Below are positions 42,264 to 52,690 of a DNA stretch of 64,000 nucleotides, in pieces; within the stretch, counting starts at the first letter, position 1, and every line of letters begins with the position of its first letter. A model generated the notes under the pieces. It did no database searches. It had not been told where the DNA came from and worked only from the letters and a program-made list of their open reading frames with translations. A program made the position numbers and the translations under genes. The stretch is from Muraenolepis orangiensis. Lineage: Eukaryota; Chordata; Actinopteri; Gadiformes; Muraenolepididae. The DNA is taken from NCBI GenBank assembly GCA_027704905.1, contig CM051019.1, forward strand, positions 24,424,038 to 24,488,037, read 5' to 3'.

Positions 42264-42552
42264 TTAACAGGTAGTGAGGGGCAGCAGGGGGGGGTGGGAT
42301 GTCATCGTGGGGCAGAGATCAGAGAGATGACATGGGTAGTGTTTATTGCAGGGAGGGGTAATCCAACGATGCGCTGGGCAGTTTTCACCACCCTCTGCTT
42401 TCCGGTCAGAAACAGTGCAGTTGCCGTCCCACACTGTGATGCAGTTGGTGAGGATGCTTTCAATGGCACACCGGGAAAAGTTCACCAGAATGTGAGTTGG
42501 GCTTTCCTCAGTCTCCTCAGGAAGAAGAGACGCTGGTGAGCCTTCTTTACCA
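42264..42552 (-). mobile_element. Rex1/L2-type LINE fragment, copy 2
   Basis: This is the same as 37255-37545 apart from isolated substitutions. Confidence 0.6.
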
Positions 42553-42569
42553 ACAATCAAAATAATATT

Positions 42570-42615
<46 letters not shown>

Positions 42616-42808
42616 CAATAATAGGGAAACAAAAAAACAATAATAATTAATATTATTATTATTATAATTAACACATTATAATTAGAATGTGTAGAGTGCT
42701 TCTCATTTAGTTTGCTTAACATCTAAATGTGGAGAGCAAGGCTTCTTACAGAGAACACTATCTCACTTCCTTAACATGTACTCTTTTCACACAACAGATG
42801 ATCTGGTA

Positions 42809-42810
<2 letters not shown>

Positions 42811-42898
<88 letters not shown>
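42811..42898. repeat. (AC)n microsatellite
   Basis: This dinucleotide run corresponds to 37800-37880 in unit 1. Confidence 0.95.
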
Positions 42899-42903
<5 letters not shown>

Positions 42904-43441
42904 ACAGACACGAACACACACTGTCAATTAGATAGACATATTTGGGCATATCATAACTTCCTAGTTGTTGATGTCATCAGTGATCAGTGTCAGAAGTACA
43001 GACGCTTAATGGAAAATGGAAAACTAGCAAGCTAGAATGAAAGTTAATTCTCATTGCATGTCTTTAGGGTAATGTAGTTGTAATTGTAATCATATAAACT
43101 ATATATTTTTTAAAACACATTTATTTGTAATGCTTTCTTGAATGGCCTCATATGGACTAGGGGGAAGGTAGACTTGTATAGCAGCTAGTGTATGTAGAGG
43201 GCTGGCTTTCCACTGACATGACAAGCTGATGGGTTCTTTAGCAGCTGCTGCTCTGCATTCTGTTTCTCCTCCCTTGCAGCATTTAGACGCCATTTCCAAT
43301 CCATATAGTGCCTGTTATGAGGAGTGTGTCCTGGTCCTAAAGTTCAGGCCTTTGGGGGAGGGGCCTGTGAAGCCCCTTGAGACTGTAGCTGTGATTAAAG
43401 GCTGTGCTAATAAAGTTCACTTGACTTTGACCTGTTTGACC

Positions 43442-43523
43442 TGTAGTGAAATGATCCCATGGAGGTTTCTGCTTGCGGTCTTTATTTGTATCGCAACTCC
43501 ATACAAACTCCATTACACTCGTG
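43442..43523 (-). mobile_element. Truncated 3' LTR of gypsy element 2
   Basis: About 80 bp (TGTAGTGAAATGATC, GGTTTCTGCTTGCGGTCTTT) match the LTR at 52691, after which the sequence goes directly into the end of pol. The rest of the LTR is deleted. Confidence 0.65.
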
Positions 43524-43563
43524 CAACAAATAATGTTTATTTTGGCCTTACCTTTAACTTAAA

Positions 43564-44676
43564 TTATATTGTCTCAATAAGTCTGACAGGCTTAATGACA
43601 CGTCCAGACCTGTTCTGAACCAGTCCCGGTGTTTGTTCAGGTTTTGCGACCCCACCTGGACTCAGACAACCAGTCACTGTACTGGTAGACTGGGGAACCA
43701 CCCCAGTACTCCCAGCGGCTGCAGGTGAGTCGGTTTGGGCAGGACGAGGTGTTGGTACCGTCCGGAGATGGCGACGGTTCCGCCGCAGCACCGCTCCTCC
43801 CTGTATGTTGATGAGGTATGACCTTGGGGTGATACACTCGTCCTTCAAAACCACCACTGGTGTCGTCCAAGCCTTTTCCTGATCCAGCTTGGTGTGGACC
43901 ATGTCTCCTCGCTGTAGAGGCGGTAAAGGCCTGGCCCCATGGTGGCGGTTGTAGTAGAAGGCTTGTTTGGCCTTCTCGTCAGCATCCTTTTGCTTTACAG
44001 TCTTCCTGTTGGGCCACTTGGGTCGAAGATTCCTCACCATTGTAGGGAGTGTCGTTCTGATTTTCCTCCCCATCAGTAGCTCTGCTGGACTGACCACTGT
44101 AGTGATACATGGAGTGGCTCTGTAGCACATGAGAGCCATGAGTGGGTCGTCCTGCTGGAGGATTCTCTTTGCGGTTTGTACCGCTCGCTCCGTATGACCG
44201 TTCCCCTGAGGATGGTGGGGACTTGACGTGACGTGTCTAAAGTCTAACTGTCTTGCCAGCTCCTTGAATTCTCCACTCGAGAATTGAGGTCCGTTGTCGC
44301 TCACCACCTCATCCGGGATTCCAAACCTAGCAAAGGTTGCTTTCATTCGTTGAATAACCAGAGTGGTGGTTGTGGACGGCAGGTGTAGTATCTCCAGGAA
44401 CCGGGAATAGTAATCCGAGATCACTAGGTAGTTTAGCTTTTTGTGTTCACAGAGGTCCAGGGCAATCCTTTCCCAAGGCTGATCAGGCAGTGGCGTGGAG
44501 ATGAGCGGCTCCTTTTGCTGGGACCGCTTTTGTTCCTGACAAGACTGGCACAACATCACAGTGTTCCTTAGTTCTGTTGAGAGCCCTGGCCACCAAACTG
44601 ATGAGCTGGCTCTGTCTCTGCACTTTGTGAGCCCTTGGTGTCCGTCATGTATCCTCTGGAGAATCTCCTCTCTCAA
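43564..44676 (-). CDS. Gypsy 2 integrase, main part
   Basis: This minus-strand frame has an HHCC zinc site (HDGHQGLTKCR, CQSCQEQKR), then the catalytic core with Asp in IALDLCEH, SDNGPQF and Glu in HTERAVQ. The last Asp-Glu spacing is D-x35-E. A C-terminal domain follows (GDMVHTKL, YLINIQGGAVLRRNRRHLR) and ends RLIETI-stop. The start is joined, in the ancestral element, to VVPRPL on the far side of the provirus (51202). Functional loss comes from the interruption and the missing RT. Confidence 0.8.
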   Translation of the reverse strand: MREEILQRIHDGHQGLTKCRDRASSSVWWPGLSTELRNTVMLCQSCQEQKRSQQKEPLISTPLPDQPWERIALDLCEHKKLNYLVISDYYSRFLEILHLPSTTTTLVIQRMKATFARFGIPDEVVSDNGPQFSSGEFKELARQLDFRHVTSSPHHPQGNGHTERAVQTAKRILQQDDPLMALMCYRATPCITTVVSPAELLMGRKIRTTLPTMVRNLRPKWPNRKTVKQKDADEKAKQAFYYNRHHGARPLPPLQRGDMVHTKLDQEKAWTTPVVVLKDECITPRSYLINIQGGAVLRRNRRHLRTVPTPRPAQTDSPAAAGSTGVVPQSTSTVTGCLSPGGVAKPEQTPGLVQNRSGRVIKPVRLIETI

Positions 44677-44679
44677 TGG
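44676..44679. other. Provirus target-site duplication, left (ATGG)
   Basis: ATGG lies directly before the 5' LTR and again directly after the 3' LTR (51198-51201). Four-base duplications are usual for gammaretrovirus-like integrases. Confidence 0.8.
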
Positions 44680-45382
44680 TGTAATGGAAAAATCGTCCCT
44701 TCTATCACTCTCTGTTTATTTGACCTTGTGAACCCCCAATGTAATTCTTCCTATCACCCTTTTGTCCTATTGTCCTGAGGGGTTCTTATCCTTATCCTTA
44801 TCCTCATCCTGCTTGACCAACTGTAATGTTTATCTCACAGCGGGGGACAGTGGCTATTACAGTCTACAGCTGTTGAGGGGGGGTTGGCATACAACTATTG
44901 AGCTGGATCAAAGGCTTGGCCGCTCCTGGTCCAACACCTCTGGCTTCCTCTGCCTGCACGAGAGTTCCTCCGTTCCCGTGCTGGGGATGGGGGTGGTGGA
45001 GCCAGGTGGTCAAGACTTGCATCATTGGGGTGAAAGACAGTATCTTAGGGGCAGTCCTAAGGAGGGATAAATACTGAGTGTTGCCAGCATTGCGGCGGAC
45101 TTCCTTATTCTCAACCATAGGATCTGGGACCTCCCGACAAAGCTTTGTCTGTATGTTTGTCTGACTGACTGTCTATATGTCTGTTTTGCTACTTGACTAC
45201 TTGACTACTTGACTACTTGACTACTTGACTACTTGATCACTTGTCCACTTGTCTACTTGTCTATCTGGATATGTTCATTGTGCCCTGCTTGCTTGATAAA
45301 TCTTCAAACTTAATTGAGTTCATGTGTGACAGTTCTTATTGATTGATAATCAGCCTTCTTATTCACGTAGATTTCCACCACA
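44680..45382 (+). mobile_element. ERV 5' LTR
   Basis: The LTR starts TGTAATGGAAAAATC and ends CCACCACA. GATAAATACTGAG at about 45066 may be a TATA-like core promoter. CTACTTGA repeats lie at about 45190-45250. Differences from the 3' LTR include a 7-base gap near the start (CATATGT present only in the 3' copy). Confidence 0.9.
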
Positions 45383-45385
45383 ATT

Positions 45386-45403
45386 TGGTGTCAGAAGTGG
45401 GAT
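45386..45403 (+). promoter_or_regulatory. ERV primer-binding site (tRNA-Leu)
   Basis: TGGTGTCAGAAGTGGGAT, three bases after the LTR, is complementary to the 3' end of vertebrate tRNA-Leu as I recall it. Confidence 0.75.
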
Positions 45404-46105
45404 CGTCACTCTCATCGCGGTAGGATCCCGGACGCAGACCGCGGCTGGCTGATCACCCCTTCGGGCTTCACAAGGAGGAGTTGACGGTTTGGTCCGTGGA
45501 ACCGCCGGGTGTGGTCGACGATCCTTGATTACGGTGAGAATCCGCGTGAATACATATTGGCCAGCCGTTAGAGGTGAATTGCATACATCATTCGGAGCTT
45601 TTTTAACCAAGGTTTAGTAGAAACCTGGATTAGCGCAGACGTGTGTTAATATTGTATGAGTGCCAGCTGTCAGGGACAGCCAGGTTGTCAGGGACAATCG
45701 CGAGTGTCCGGGACACTCAGTGAAAGCGAATGAGTGTTGGAGGTACCTGGTGAGTGTGTGAGTGAAAGTTACAGGCCGAGTGTCAGGGACACTGGATGAA
45801 TGTAGTGTCCGGGACACTGACTGAAAGAGGGTACAGACTGAAAGGGAGTGACTGATTTAAAGGGCACTAAGGGTCCGTATTCAGGGAATACGTTGGACGG
45901 AAGTCGTATATACGCCGGATAAGCCCTTGGTGTGTGCAAGGTCCACTTGGCGGTGGATAAAATAGTATAACTTCTAAGAGCTGTCACTAAGGTAAATTAA
46001 CGCAATTTAAGTAATTAAATAAAATTACAGGTCTGAAAGATATTGGAAACGGGTTTTTTTTGTTAAAACGATTGGAAGATTAATTTTGCAGGCGCAGCAC
46101 GGTGA

Positions 46106-46111
<6 letters not shown>

Positions 46112-46147
<36 letters not shown>

Positions 46148-46240
46148 TCTCACACCTCTCTCTCACTCTCTCCTCACACCTCTCTCTCTCTCTCATCTCC
46201 CTCAATCACATCTCTCTCTCTCCTCTCTCTCTCTCTCTCC
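46112..46240. repeat. (CT)n tract in the ERV leader
   Basis: This CT-rich simple repeat lies between the primer site and gag. Confidence 0.9.
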
Positions 46241-46377
46241 ACATCTTTATTTTGGTTAGGGAATAGAACATTGAATTAAAGCATTTTTATTTTGTTGATT
46301 ATAACATAGAACGGAAGTTCATAAACCTATTATAAAGATAATTTATCCTAAATAGTGATAATAATAATAAAATAAGT

Positions 46378-47178
46378 ATGGGTTCACAGGGATCCAGGGA
46401 GGATGGCAAGGCAGAGGTTGCATCAAGTGCTAATTGCATATACATGCGAAATAATTTTGGGAAGGAGGTAATACGCTCTGTGCTAGAATGGAGTGCCTTG
46501 GGGTGGCCCATAGGGAGTCTGAGTGTGAATCAGTTAGCTCAGTTAAAAGTCAGAATGCGGAGGAAGGAAGAAAGCACCAGAGGGTTTTGGAAAGGTAAAA
46601 GATATGTTGCGGATTGGGAGATGTATGGAACATGGGCTGCAGAGGCTGAACGGAGGGTCAGGAGGGAGCAGGGACGTAATAATTGTTCTTTGGAGTCTAC
46701 TACTCAGGTTAAGGTGGACCTGGACCTGGACTGCCCTCCCCCAGTGGCCCCACATGTGGCCCAACCCCCAGCTGTGGCCCAGCCACCACCAGCTGGTGCT
46801 CCACCGCGAACAGCCAACCTATATCCTGACCTGGTGACACCGCCACCGCAATACGTCACCATTGAAGTGGGTCAGCGTTCAACCAAAGCATCCCCGCAAA
46901 CGAGGACCAGGGCCCAGGCAAAAATGGCTGTTGAGACCCGGAGAGCAGCGAAGGCAGCACTGCTCCAGAAACAAAGGGTTAGAGTCAGTGATGACTCCTC
47001 CGACGGCGAAGAGAAAGGAGAGGACTCCGTGGGGGTGACCTGTCCCCTGGTCGAGGTGTCCGGCCATGATGGCCCCGCCATGGTGTTCCGCCCCTGGACG
47101 GGCAAAGAGATGTCGGAGGTGGCATCTTCCATCAGCATGCCATGGACAGCTGGGGGCGATAAGATGGCTAACCAATAA
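46378..47178 (+). CDS. ERV gag, N-terminal part (matrix and proline-rich region)
   Basis: This open frame of 266 codons starts MGSQGS, with Gly2 suited to N-myristoylation for membrane targeting. A matrix-like helical region runs to about residue 100. A proline-rich stretch at about 120-165 contains LYPDL (a YPxL-type late motif) and PPPQY. It ends shortly after the PWT segment that normally begins capsid, where the internal deletion joins it to pol sequence and a stop. Capsid and nucleocapsid are missing. Confidence 0.75.
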   Translation: MGSQGSREDGKAEVASSANCIYMRNNFGKEVIRSVLEWSALGWPIGSLSVNQLAQLKVRMRRKEESTRGFWKGKRYVADWEMYGTWAAEAERRVRREQGRNNCSLESTTQVKVDLDLDCPPPVAPHVAQPPAVAQPPPAGAPPRTANLYPDLVTPPPQYVTIEVGQRSTKASPQTRTRAQAKMAVETRRAAKAALLQKQRVRVSDDSSDGEEKGEDSVGVTCPLVEVSGHDGPAMVFRPWTGKEMSEVASSISMPWTAGGDKMANQ

Positions 47179-48424
47179 TAGGGCAGACAGGGCTGCAAAG
47201 GCGGCAGCATTGGAACAAGAAATGCATAGTACTAACGTGCACACTCCACAGGAAGTACCTCCTCTCTCCTTACAGGAGATCCAACAAAAGGCGGATGCAG
47301 CTGAGAAGAACCAATGGAAGAAGGGTGGTTGTATCAAAAGGGAGGGGGTATGGGAGGGGCCGGATGGTAAGCCGTGCCTCCCCAAGTGGTTGTTCCCTAT
47401 GTATGCTAAATTGACACATGGTAGGGATCATGTGTCAAAAGGGGGAATGATGGACACTATTACACAACACTGGCATACAAAGGGCTTCTCAAATTACTCA
47501 CAAAATTTTTGTAACAAATGTATCATCTGTGCCAAGAACAACATAGGTCGTGGTTTGAAGATACCAATGGCAGCACATCCGGCACCTGGAGCTCCATTCG
47601 ACCATCTGATGATGGATTTTGTTGAATTGACGCCGAGCGAGGGGAAAAAATATTGTTTGGTGATAGTGGATATGTTCTCTAAATGGGTTGAGGCGTTTCC
47701 TACATCAAAGGCGGATTCAAAAGCAGTGGCTAAGGCGTTAGTTACTGAAATTATTCCTCGATGGGGCATTCCCAAGAAAATCTCCAGTGATAACGGTTCT
47801 CATTTTGCTAATGACGTAATAACACACATTGGGGAATACTTTGGTATAGACATGCGGAAACATTGTGCCTATCATCCACAATCTGGCGGTGCTGTAGAAC
47901 GCGAGAACGGTACACTAAAAAACAAACTGGCTAAATGTTGCGAAGAAACAGGTTTAGCATGGACTAAAGCTTTACCAGTTGTTCTGTTACAGATGAGGGC
48001 GAGGGTGAGGCAAAAGAACCAACTCTCGCCCTACGAGGTCCTCTTCGGCCGACCCCCTAACACAGGGATTGGCCCAGAAAGGGGACCTCCTTTGACAACA
48101 GTTGCATGTGAAAATGACATGTTGGAATATTGCTCATCCCTGCTCAAATCTCTTTCTCAGATACACGGCCAGGTGAAGGAGGCGTTGCCCAAACAGGCTG
48201 AGGGCTTGCTGCACGATCTCAAACCTGGAGATTGGGTGGTGGTGAGGGAGGCGAAGCGGAAGACGTGGAAATCCCCCAGGTGGGTGGGACCATTCCAAAT
48301 CCTCCTCATCACGCACACGGCTGTGAAGGTGCAGGGACGAGCCACGTGGGTTCACGCGCACCACTGCAAACGGGCAACAGCACCTCCAGGAGACGACAGC
48401 AGTCCAGACCAGGAAGAGAAGTAG
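47161..48424 (+). CDS. ERV pol remnant: RNase H end and integrase
   Basis: This frame begins in the last RNase H residues (NNRADRAAKAAA) and runs to a complete-looking integrase. It has a zinc-binding HH-CC region (HGRDH ... CNKCIIC), a catalytic core with Asp in MMDFVEL, SSDNGSHF and Glu in AVERENG (D-x35-E), then a C-terminal domain with LKPGDWVVV and WVGPFQI. It has no protease, RT or start of its own, so it would need a fusion or readthrough to be made. It stops 22 bp before env. Confidence 0.85.
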
Positions 48425-48446
48425 CTGACCATACACCACATAAAGA

Positions 48447-50042
48447 ATGTCCTACCCAAGGATGAAAGGAGAGAGACAACCTCTGTGGCATATGTTTCAT
48501 AGGCCATGTGCGATGCAGGGAACATTTGTTTGCTTAATGGCACTAACCATGCTTGTTGTGGGACCCCTCATATGTCGGGAGTGGTATCACACCCTCCCTA
48601 CAACAGATGACCTGACTAAGACACACCTCACGAGAGCACGTCGTGCTAGCACACATAACATATATGCATCATGGATGCATCATCCCGATCCTAGGCACAC
48701 GTACGCTGCCAATATGTGGTGGAGATATGCTAATTATACGGCGAGATCAACGGGTAGATCAAATTGTTATGTCTGTTCCATAATGCCAACATCGTCTCAT
48801 GCACCTCCCATCATGGCTATAAATATGACTGACAGTGTGGCTTCATGTCTAATGATGATGGGGACGGCTCCAGGGCCGAGTAATGATTTAGCAAAGTTTG
48901 ACCCGACGGTATCACTGAATAACATAGGCTCCGACTGCACAAATTTAACCGTACATGTGGCCCCACAGGAGGCGCATCCTATTTCCCTCGTGACGGTAAC
49001 AATAGATCCAGAGATGACCTTTGACATGTGTGTAGTAGCAGTTGGGTCCCAACCGCTTGGAGATATACACGTGGATAAATGTATGAAGATATTTTCCTTT
49101 TGCACGTTTAAAGGCACGACTAAAACAACACAGATGGCGTCAAGCGAGTACGATACACGCATGGCAATACCGATACCCCCAGGCACCAGCAGTTCTCAGT
49201 GTGCGTTAATGGTACCAGGCCCACGAGGAACCAGGGTCGTAGAGGGTCTGTGGTGGCTGTGTGGATCTAGGGTCTATCACAGCCTCCCGAACGACTGGTC
49301 TGGTCTTTGCGCACCAATATCAATTACAGACCAGACATACATTATTACGGCAACCCCGATATCAAAAGTTAGGCGAGAAAAGCGAGCGGTATATTTTAAA
49401 AAGCATGATGGAATGTGGGGAACCGACGTCCCCAACGATTTCAAAATATGGACGACCGCACAGAAATTCGGTCTTGCACTATTTCCGCAACTAGGCGTGG
49501 GTAAGCTTCTTCTTATGGCAGAGACAACTAACTATCGACTTCAATCGTTTGTTAACAGCACACTAGCCTCCGTTGGGGCGATCAAGGAGGAACTAACTAG
49601 CTTACGGTTGGTGGTAATGCAAAATAGAATGGTCTTGGACCAGCTGACAGCGTCTTCAGGAGGGGTTTGTGTTGTGGTGGGTTCATCATGTTGCACATAT
49701 ATTCCAGACAACGATGCGGATGGCAAGGAGATAGACCAAGCAATGCAGAACCTGACAGCCCTTCGCGACGCCATGAGCGAGGACAATATCACTGCAGACG
49801 ATGACTGGCTACGGGGCATACTTTCGTCTTGGAAACACTGGCTAGTAATGATAGGTATTTGGGTAGGGGGACTCTTGGTGTTACTTTGCATATGTTCAAT
49901 GTGTGGGATTCCCTGCATGCGGAATCTGGTAGATAAGGCCATAAACAAAAGGGAGGCACACGTCCTCATGAAGTGGAATGCTGATAGCGACGACTGGACT
50001 CCACCATTCGTGGACGTTAACTTGGCACATCTGAATGAATAG
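48447..50042 (+). CDS. ERV envelope glycoprotein, intact frame
   Basis: This is an uninterrupted 531-codon env. A hydrophobic signal segment lies at about residues 25-43. The surface subunit has several N-glycosylation sites and a WWLCGS motif. A furin-type site RREKR is at 309-313. The transmembrane subunit has the LQNR-like segment (MQNRMVLDQL) and a C-x6-CC motif (Cys408, Cys415-416), a membrane anchor at about 465-490 and a cytoplasmic tail of ~40 residues. This is the gammaretrovirus-like Env layout. No stop or frameshift is present although gag-pol is deleted, so expression from the 5' LTR is possible. Function is untested. Confidence 0.85.
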   Translation: MSYPRMKGERQPLWHMFHRPCAMQGTFVCLMALTMLVVGPLICREWYHTLPTTDDLTKTHLTRARRASTHNIYASWMHHPDPRHTYAANMWWRYANYTARSTGRSNCYVCSIMPTSSHAPPIMAINMTDSVASCLMMMGTAPGPSNDLAKFDPTVSLNNIGSDCTNLTVHVAPQEAHPISLVTVTIDPEMTFDMCVVAVGSQPLGDIHVDKCMKIFSFCTFKGTTKTTQMASSEYDTRMAIPIPPGTSSSQCALMVPGPRGTRVVEGLWWLCGSRVYHSLPNDWSGLCAPISITDQTYIITATPISKVRREKRAVYFKKHDGMWGTDVPNDFKIWTTAQKFGLALFPQLGVGKLLLMAETTNYRLQSFVNSTLASVGAIKEELTSLRLVVMQNRMVLDQLTASSGGVCVVVGSSCCTYIPDNDADGKEIDQAMQNLTALRDAMSEDNITADDDWLRGILSSWKHWLVMIGIWVGGLLVLLCICSMCGIPCMRNLVDKAINKREAHVLMKWNADSDDWTPPFVDVNLAHLNE

Positions 50043-50482
50043 GGATCCTGAACCTTTCCCCTAATCTATGATCATTGAGGAGGGACGGTGGGGGGAAGTT
50101 CCCCCTAAGGTCCCAAGTCGCAGAACCGTGATCATGAAGGTGGGGTAAGAGGAGGCATTGCTATTCACTAAGATGGGGACCTCACTGGTGTGTTCTGTTT
50201 TTTTCCTTCCCCTAAATGGATGGGATGAACTTTATTTGTAACTAATTATAAAACAGCTGTAAAATATCATGTTTTTTGGTGCTCATGAAAATGTATTAGT
50301 AGACCTAACAAGGCTTAATACATTGGATGTTTTAAGTAACCTGACCAACGACGGTGATATTTTACTGTGATGCACAGTTGATGCCTGGCTATGCAAATGT
50401 ATTAAATTGTTATGAATCATTCAAATCATCAATGAAGTCTTTTCCATTTAAGATTGTTGTGATAATTATGATGATAATAATC

Positions 50483-50495
50483 AAAAGGGAGGAAA
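50483..50495 (+). promoter_or_regulatory. ERV polypurine tract
   Basis: AAAAGGGAGGAAA directly precedes the 3' LTR. Confidence 0.85.
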
Positions 50496-51197
50496 TGTAA
50501 TGGAAAAATCATATGTTGTCCCTTCTATCACTCTCTGTTTATTTGACCTTGTGAACCCCCAATGTAATTCTTCCTATCACCCTTTTGTCCTATTGTCCTG
50601 AGGGGTCCTTATCCTTATCCTCATCCTGCTTGACCAACTGTAATGTTTATCTCACAGCGGGGGACAGTGGCTATTGCAGTCTACAGCTGTTGAGGGGGGT
50701 TGGCATACAACTATTGAGCTGGATCAAAGGCTTGGCCGCTCCTGGTCCAACACCTCTGGCTTCCTCTGCCTGCACGAGAGTTCCTCCGTTCCCGTGCTGG
50801 GGATGGGGGTGGTGGAGCCAGGTGGTCAAGACTTGCATCATTGGGGTGAAAGACAGTATCTTAGGGGCAGTCCTAAGGAGGGATAAATACTGAGTGTTGC
50901 CAGCATTGCGGCGGATTTCCTTATTCTCAACCATAGGATCTGGGACCTCCCGACAAAGCTTTGTCTGTATGTTTGTCTGACTGACTGTCTATATGTCTGT
51001 TTTGATACTGACTACTTGACTACTTGACTACTTGACTACTTGACTACTTGACCACTTGTCCACTTGTCTACTTGTCTATCTGGATATGTTCATTGTGTTC
51101 TGCTTGCTTGATAAATCTTCAAACTTAATTGAGTTCATGTGTGACAGTTCTTATTGATTGATAATTAGCCTTCTTATTCACGTAGATTTCCACCACA
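50496..51197 (+). mobile_element. ERV 3' LTR
   Basis: This 702-bp LTR begins TGTAATGGAAAAATCATATG and ends CCACCACA. It is followed by ATGG, the right target duplication. Confidence 0.9.
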
Positions 51198-51201
51198 ATG
51201 G

Positions 51202-51320
51202 CCTTGGAACAACAATCCGATTTCCCCGTATGACTAAGCCATCAGCCTCCGACAGTTCATGTTTCACCGAAATGTACTCCCTGACATTTAATGGAACGCT
51301 TGCCCTATGTTCAGGCCATC
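51202..51320 (-). pseudogene. Gypsy 2 integrase N-terminal piece
   Basis: The minus strand reads RRGWPEHRASVPLN, EADGLVIRGNRIVVPRPL and then meets the provirus. The same codons continue at 44676 with REEILQRIHDGHQGL. Upstream it is joined to RT sequence by a deletion near 51330-51350. Confidence 0.7.
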
Positions 51321-51329
51321 CTCTTCTTA

Positions 51330-51826
51330 TGAGGTTGACGACTGACTGTAGCTCGCTGTCAGCTGCGGTTTCTCTTTTACCTTCTGTAGCATGGGAAAAG
51401 GCACTCGACGTGCAGTGTGTATGGCGGAGGGTTGGACCCCCTCTTTCAACCATATTTTTACTGGTTCGGTTTGCAGCGTGCCATGCTCCCCGTAGGCCTG
51501 CAGGTGGTCGCTGCCGTAGTGTGGTTGCATTACCTCATCTACTCTCCTCACCAGGTTCATCCTAACTGACAGGGACCGGCTGAGCAGATTGTTGACCCTG
51601 TGTCCCCGGACTACATACGCTGTGATTGGGTACCTCTTCCCCTTATAGCTGGCCCGTAACGTTGAAGCTGCCAAGACACAGTAGCTTGCCCCCCAGGCAG
51701 TCCAGTGGAATGTCCGTCGGTTGCAGTGCTCTTTTTGGAGTGAAACGTGTCCTCACCTATTATGTTGACATCAGCTCCAGTGTCTATCTTGAATTGCACT
51801 GGAGTAGAATCCATATGTAGCTGCAC
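51330..51826 (-). pseudogene. Gypsy 2 protease and start of RT
   Basis: The minus strand has the protease motif VQFKIDTGADVNIIG, then a frame change to YKGKRYPITAYVVRGH, VNNLLSRSLSVRM and GEHGTLQTEPVKIWLK, which precede RT. The rest of RT is deleted. The same protein segments occur in gypsy 3 (55270-55600). Confidence 0.7.
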
Positions 51827-51839
51827 TGTTTCTTCATCT

Positions 51840-52650
51840 CACTAGCACTGCTAACTGAACCTAAAAAATAAGCGGTCTGCTGCCTAGCTTCCTCTGGCTC
51901 GGTAACCTCTTCCACTGACCTGCCGCTGCGACACACTCTAGCCCAATGTCCGATTTTATGACATTTATGGCATGTCGCTTTCCCTGCAGGGCACCTTTCT
52001 TCTTTGTCATGCCGTGCTTTCCCACATTTGCCACATTTCCTTGCGTGTCCTCCCCATTTATTATCTTTTGACTTATCACCTTGTTTCCAGTTCTTAAATT
52101 TATTTTTATATTGTACTTCTTGTACGTATCCGGCAGCATCTCCCTGCATGTTCACTTGTGCCGTGACCTCCTCAGATTATCTGATGGTCTGTATCGTCAC
52201 CGCCAGCGAAAGATCTGCCATCAGCTGTAGTTTGCGTGAGAGCTCTTTATCCAACATCCCGACAACGATGCGATCGCCGATGTTCTCCTCTCTACATTTC
52301 CCAAACTCACAGTGCTCAGATAAATCATACAAGGCTCTGATGAAACCTTCTGCCTTCTCCCCTGGCCGCTGGACACGTTGGTAGAAACACGCCCTTTCGT
52401 GGATAACGTTCCGCCATGGGAAAAAATAGTCATCAAAGTTTCCCACGACGGTAGTAAAGTCATTCTCATCGTCTTCGTCTTCAAACTTAAAAGACTTGAA
52501 AATGTTTTCCGCTTCGCTGCCCATGGCATAAATTAGACAGCTCACCTGCACCTGTCCACCTTCTTTATCCAGTTTGGTCGCAGTCCTATAGCGTTGAAAA
52601 CTCCGTAGATTTGTCAAAAGAAAAACTTGATGGGGGGTTAAACTTGGCCA
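51840..52650 (-). pseudogene. Gypsy 2 gag with zinc knuckles
   Basis: Minus-strand gag starts near 52650 (MAKFNPPSS), has an early frame lesion, then an open part (52617-52177: FEDEDDENDFTTVVGNFDDY, ERACFYQRVQRPGEKAEGF). A shifted part has CGKCGKARHDKEERC and CHKCHKIGHWARVC, the second a CCHC zinc knuckle. Confidence 0.7.
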
Positions 52651-52675
52651 TTCCTCCAGCGTGGTGACTCACTGG

Positions 52676-52690
52676 CCACTTCTGACACCA
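52676..52690 (-). promoter_or_regulatory. Gypsy 2 primer-binding site (tRNA-Leu type)
   Basis: On the minus strand TGGTGTCAGAAGTGG immediately follows the 5' LTR end. It is the same primer site as the ERV and gypsy 3. Confidence 0.65.

Larger units (their letters stand above)
40033..43441. repeat. Direct duplication, unit 2 left part
   Basis: This matches 35040-38405 in order: left arm, core LINE fragments, inverted right arm. It is cut at 43441 by gypsy element 2 and resumes at 52869. Confidence 0.85.
44680..51197 (+). mobile_element. Endogenous retrovirus, gag-pol deleted, env intact
   Basis: This 6,518-bp provirus has LTRs 44680-45382 and 50496-51197, a tRNA-Leu primer site, a gag N-terminal part, the end of pol (RNase H tail and integrase), a complete env frame and a polypurine tract. 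A single deletion near 47170 removes capsid, nucleocapsid, protease, RT and most of RNase H, so it cannot replicate alone. The LTRs differ by only a few substitutions and small indels, indicating recent insertion. It lies on the plus strand inside the minus-strand gypsy 2. Confidence 0.9.
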
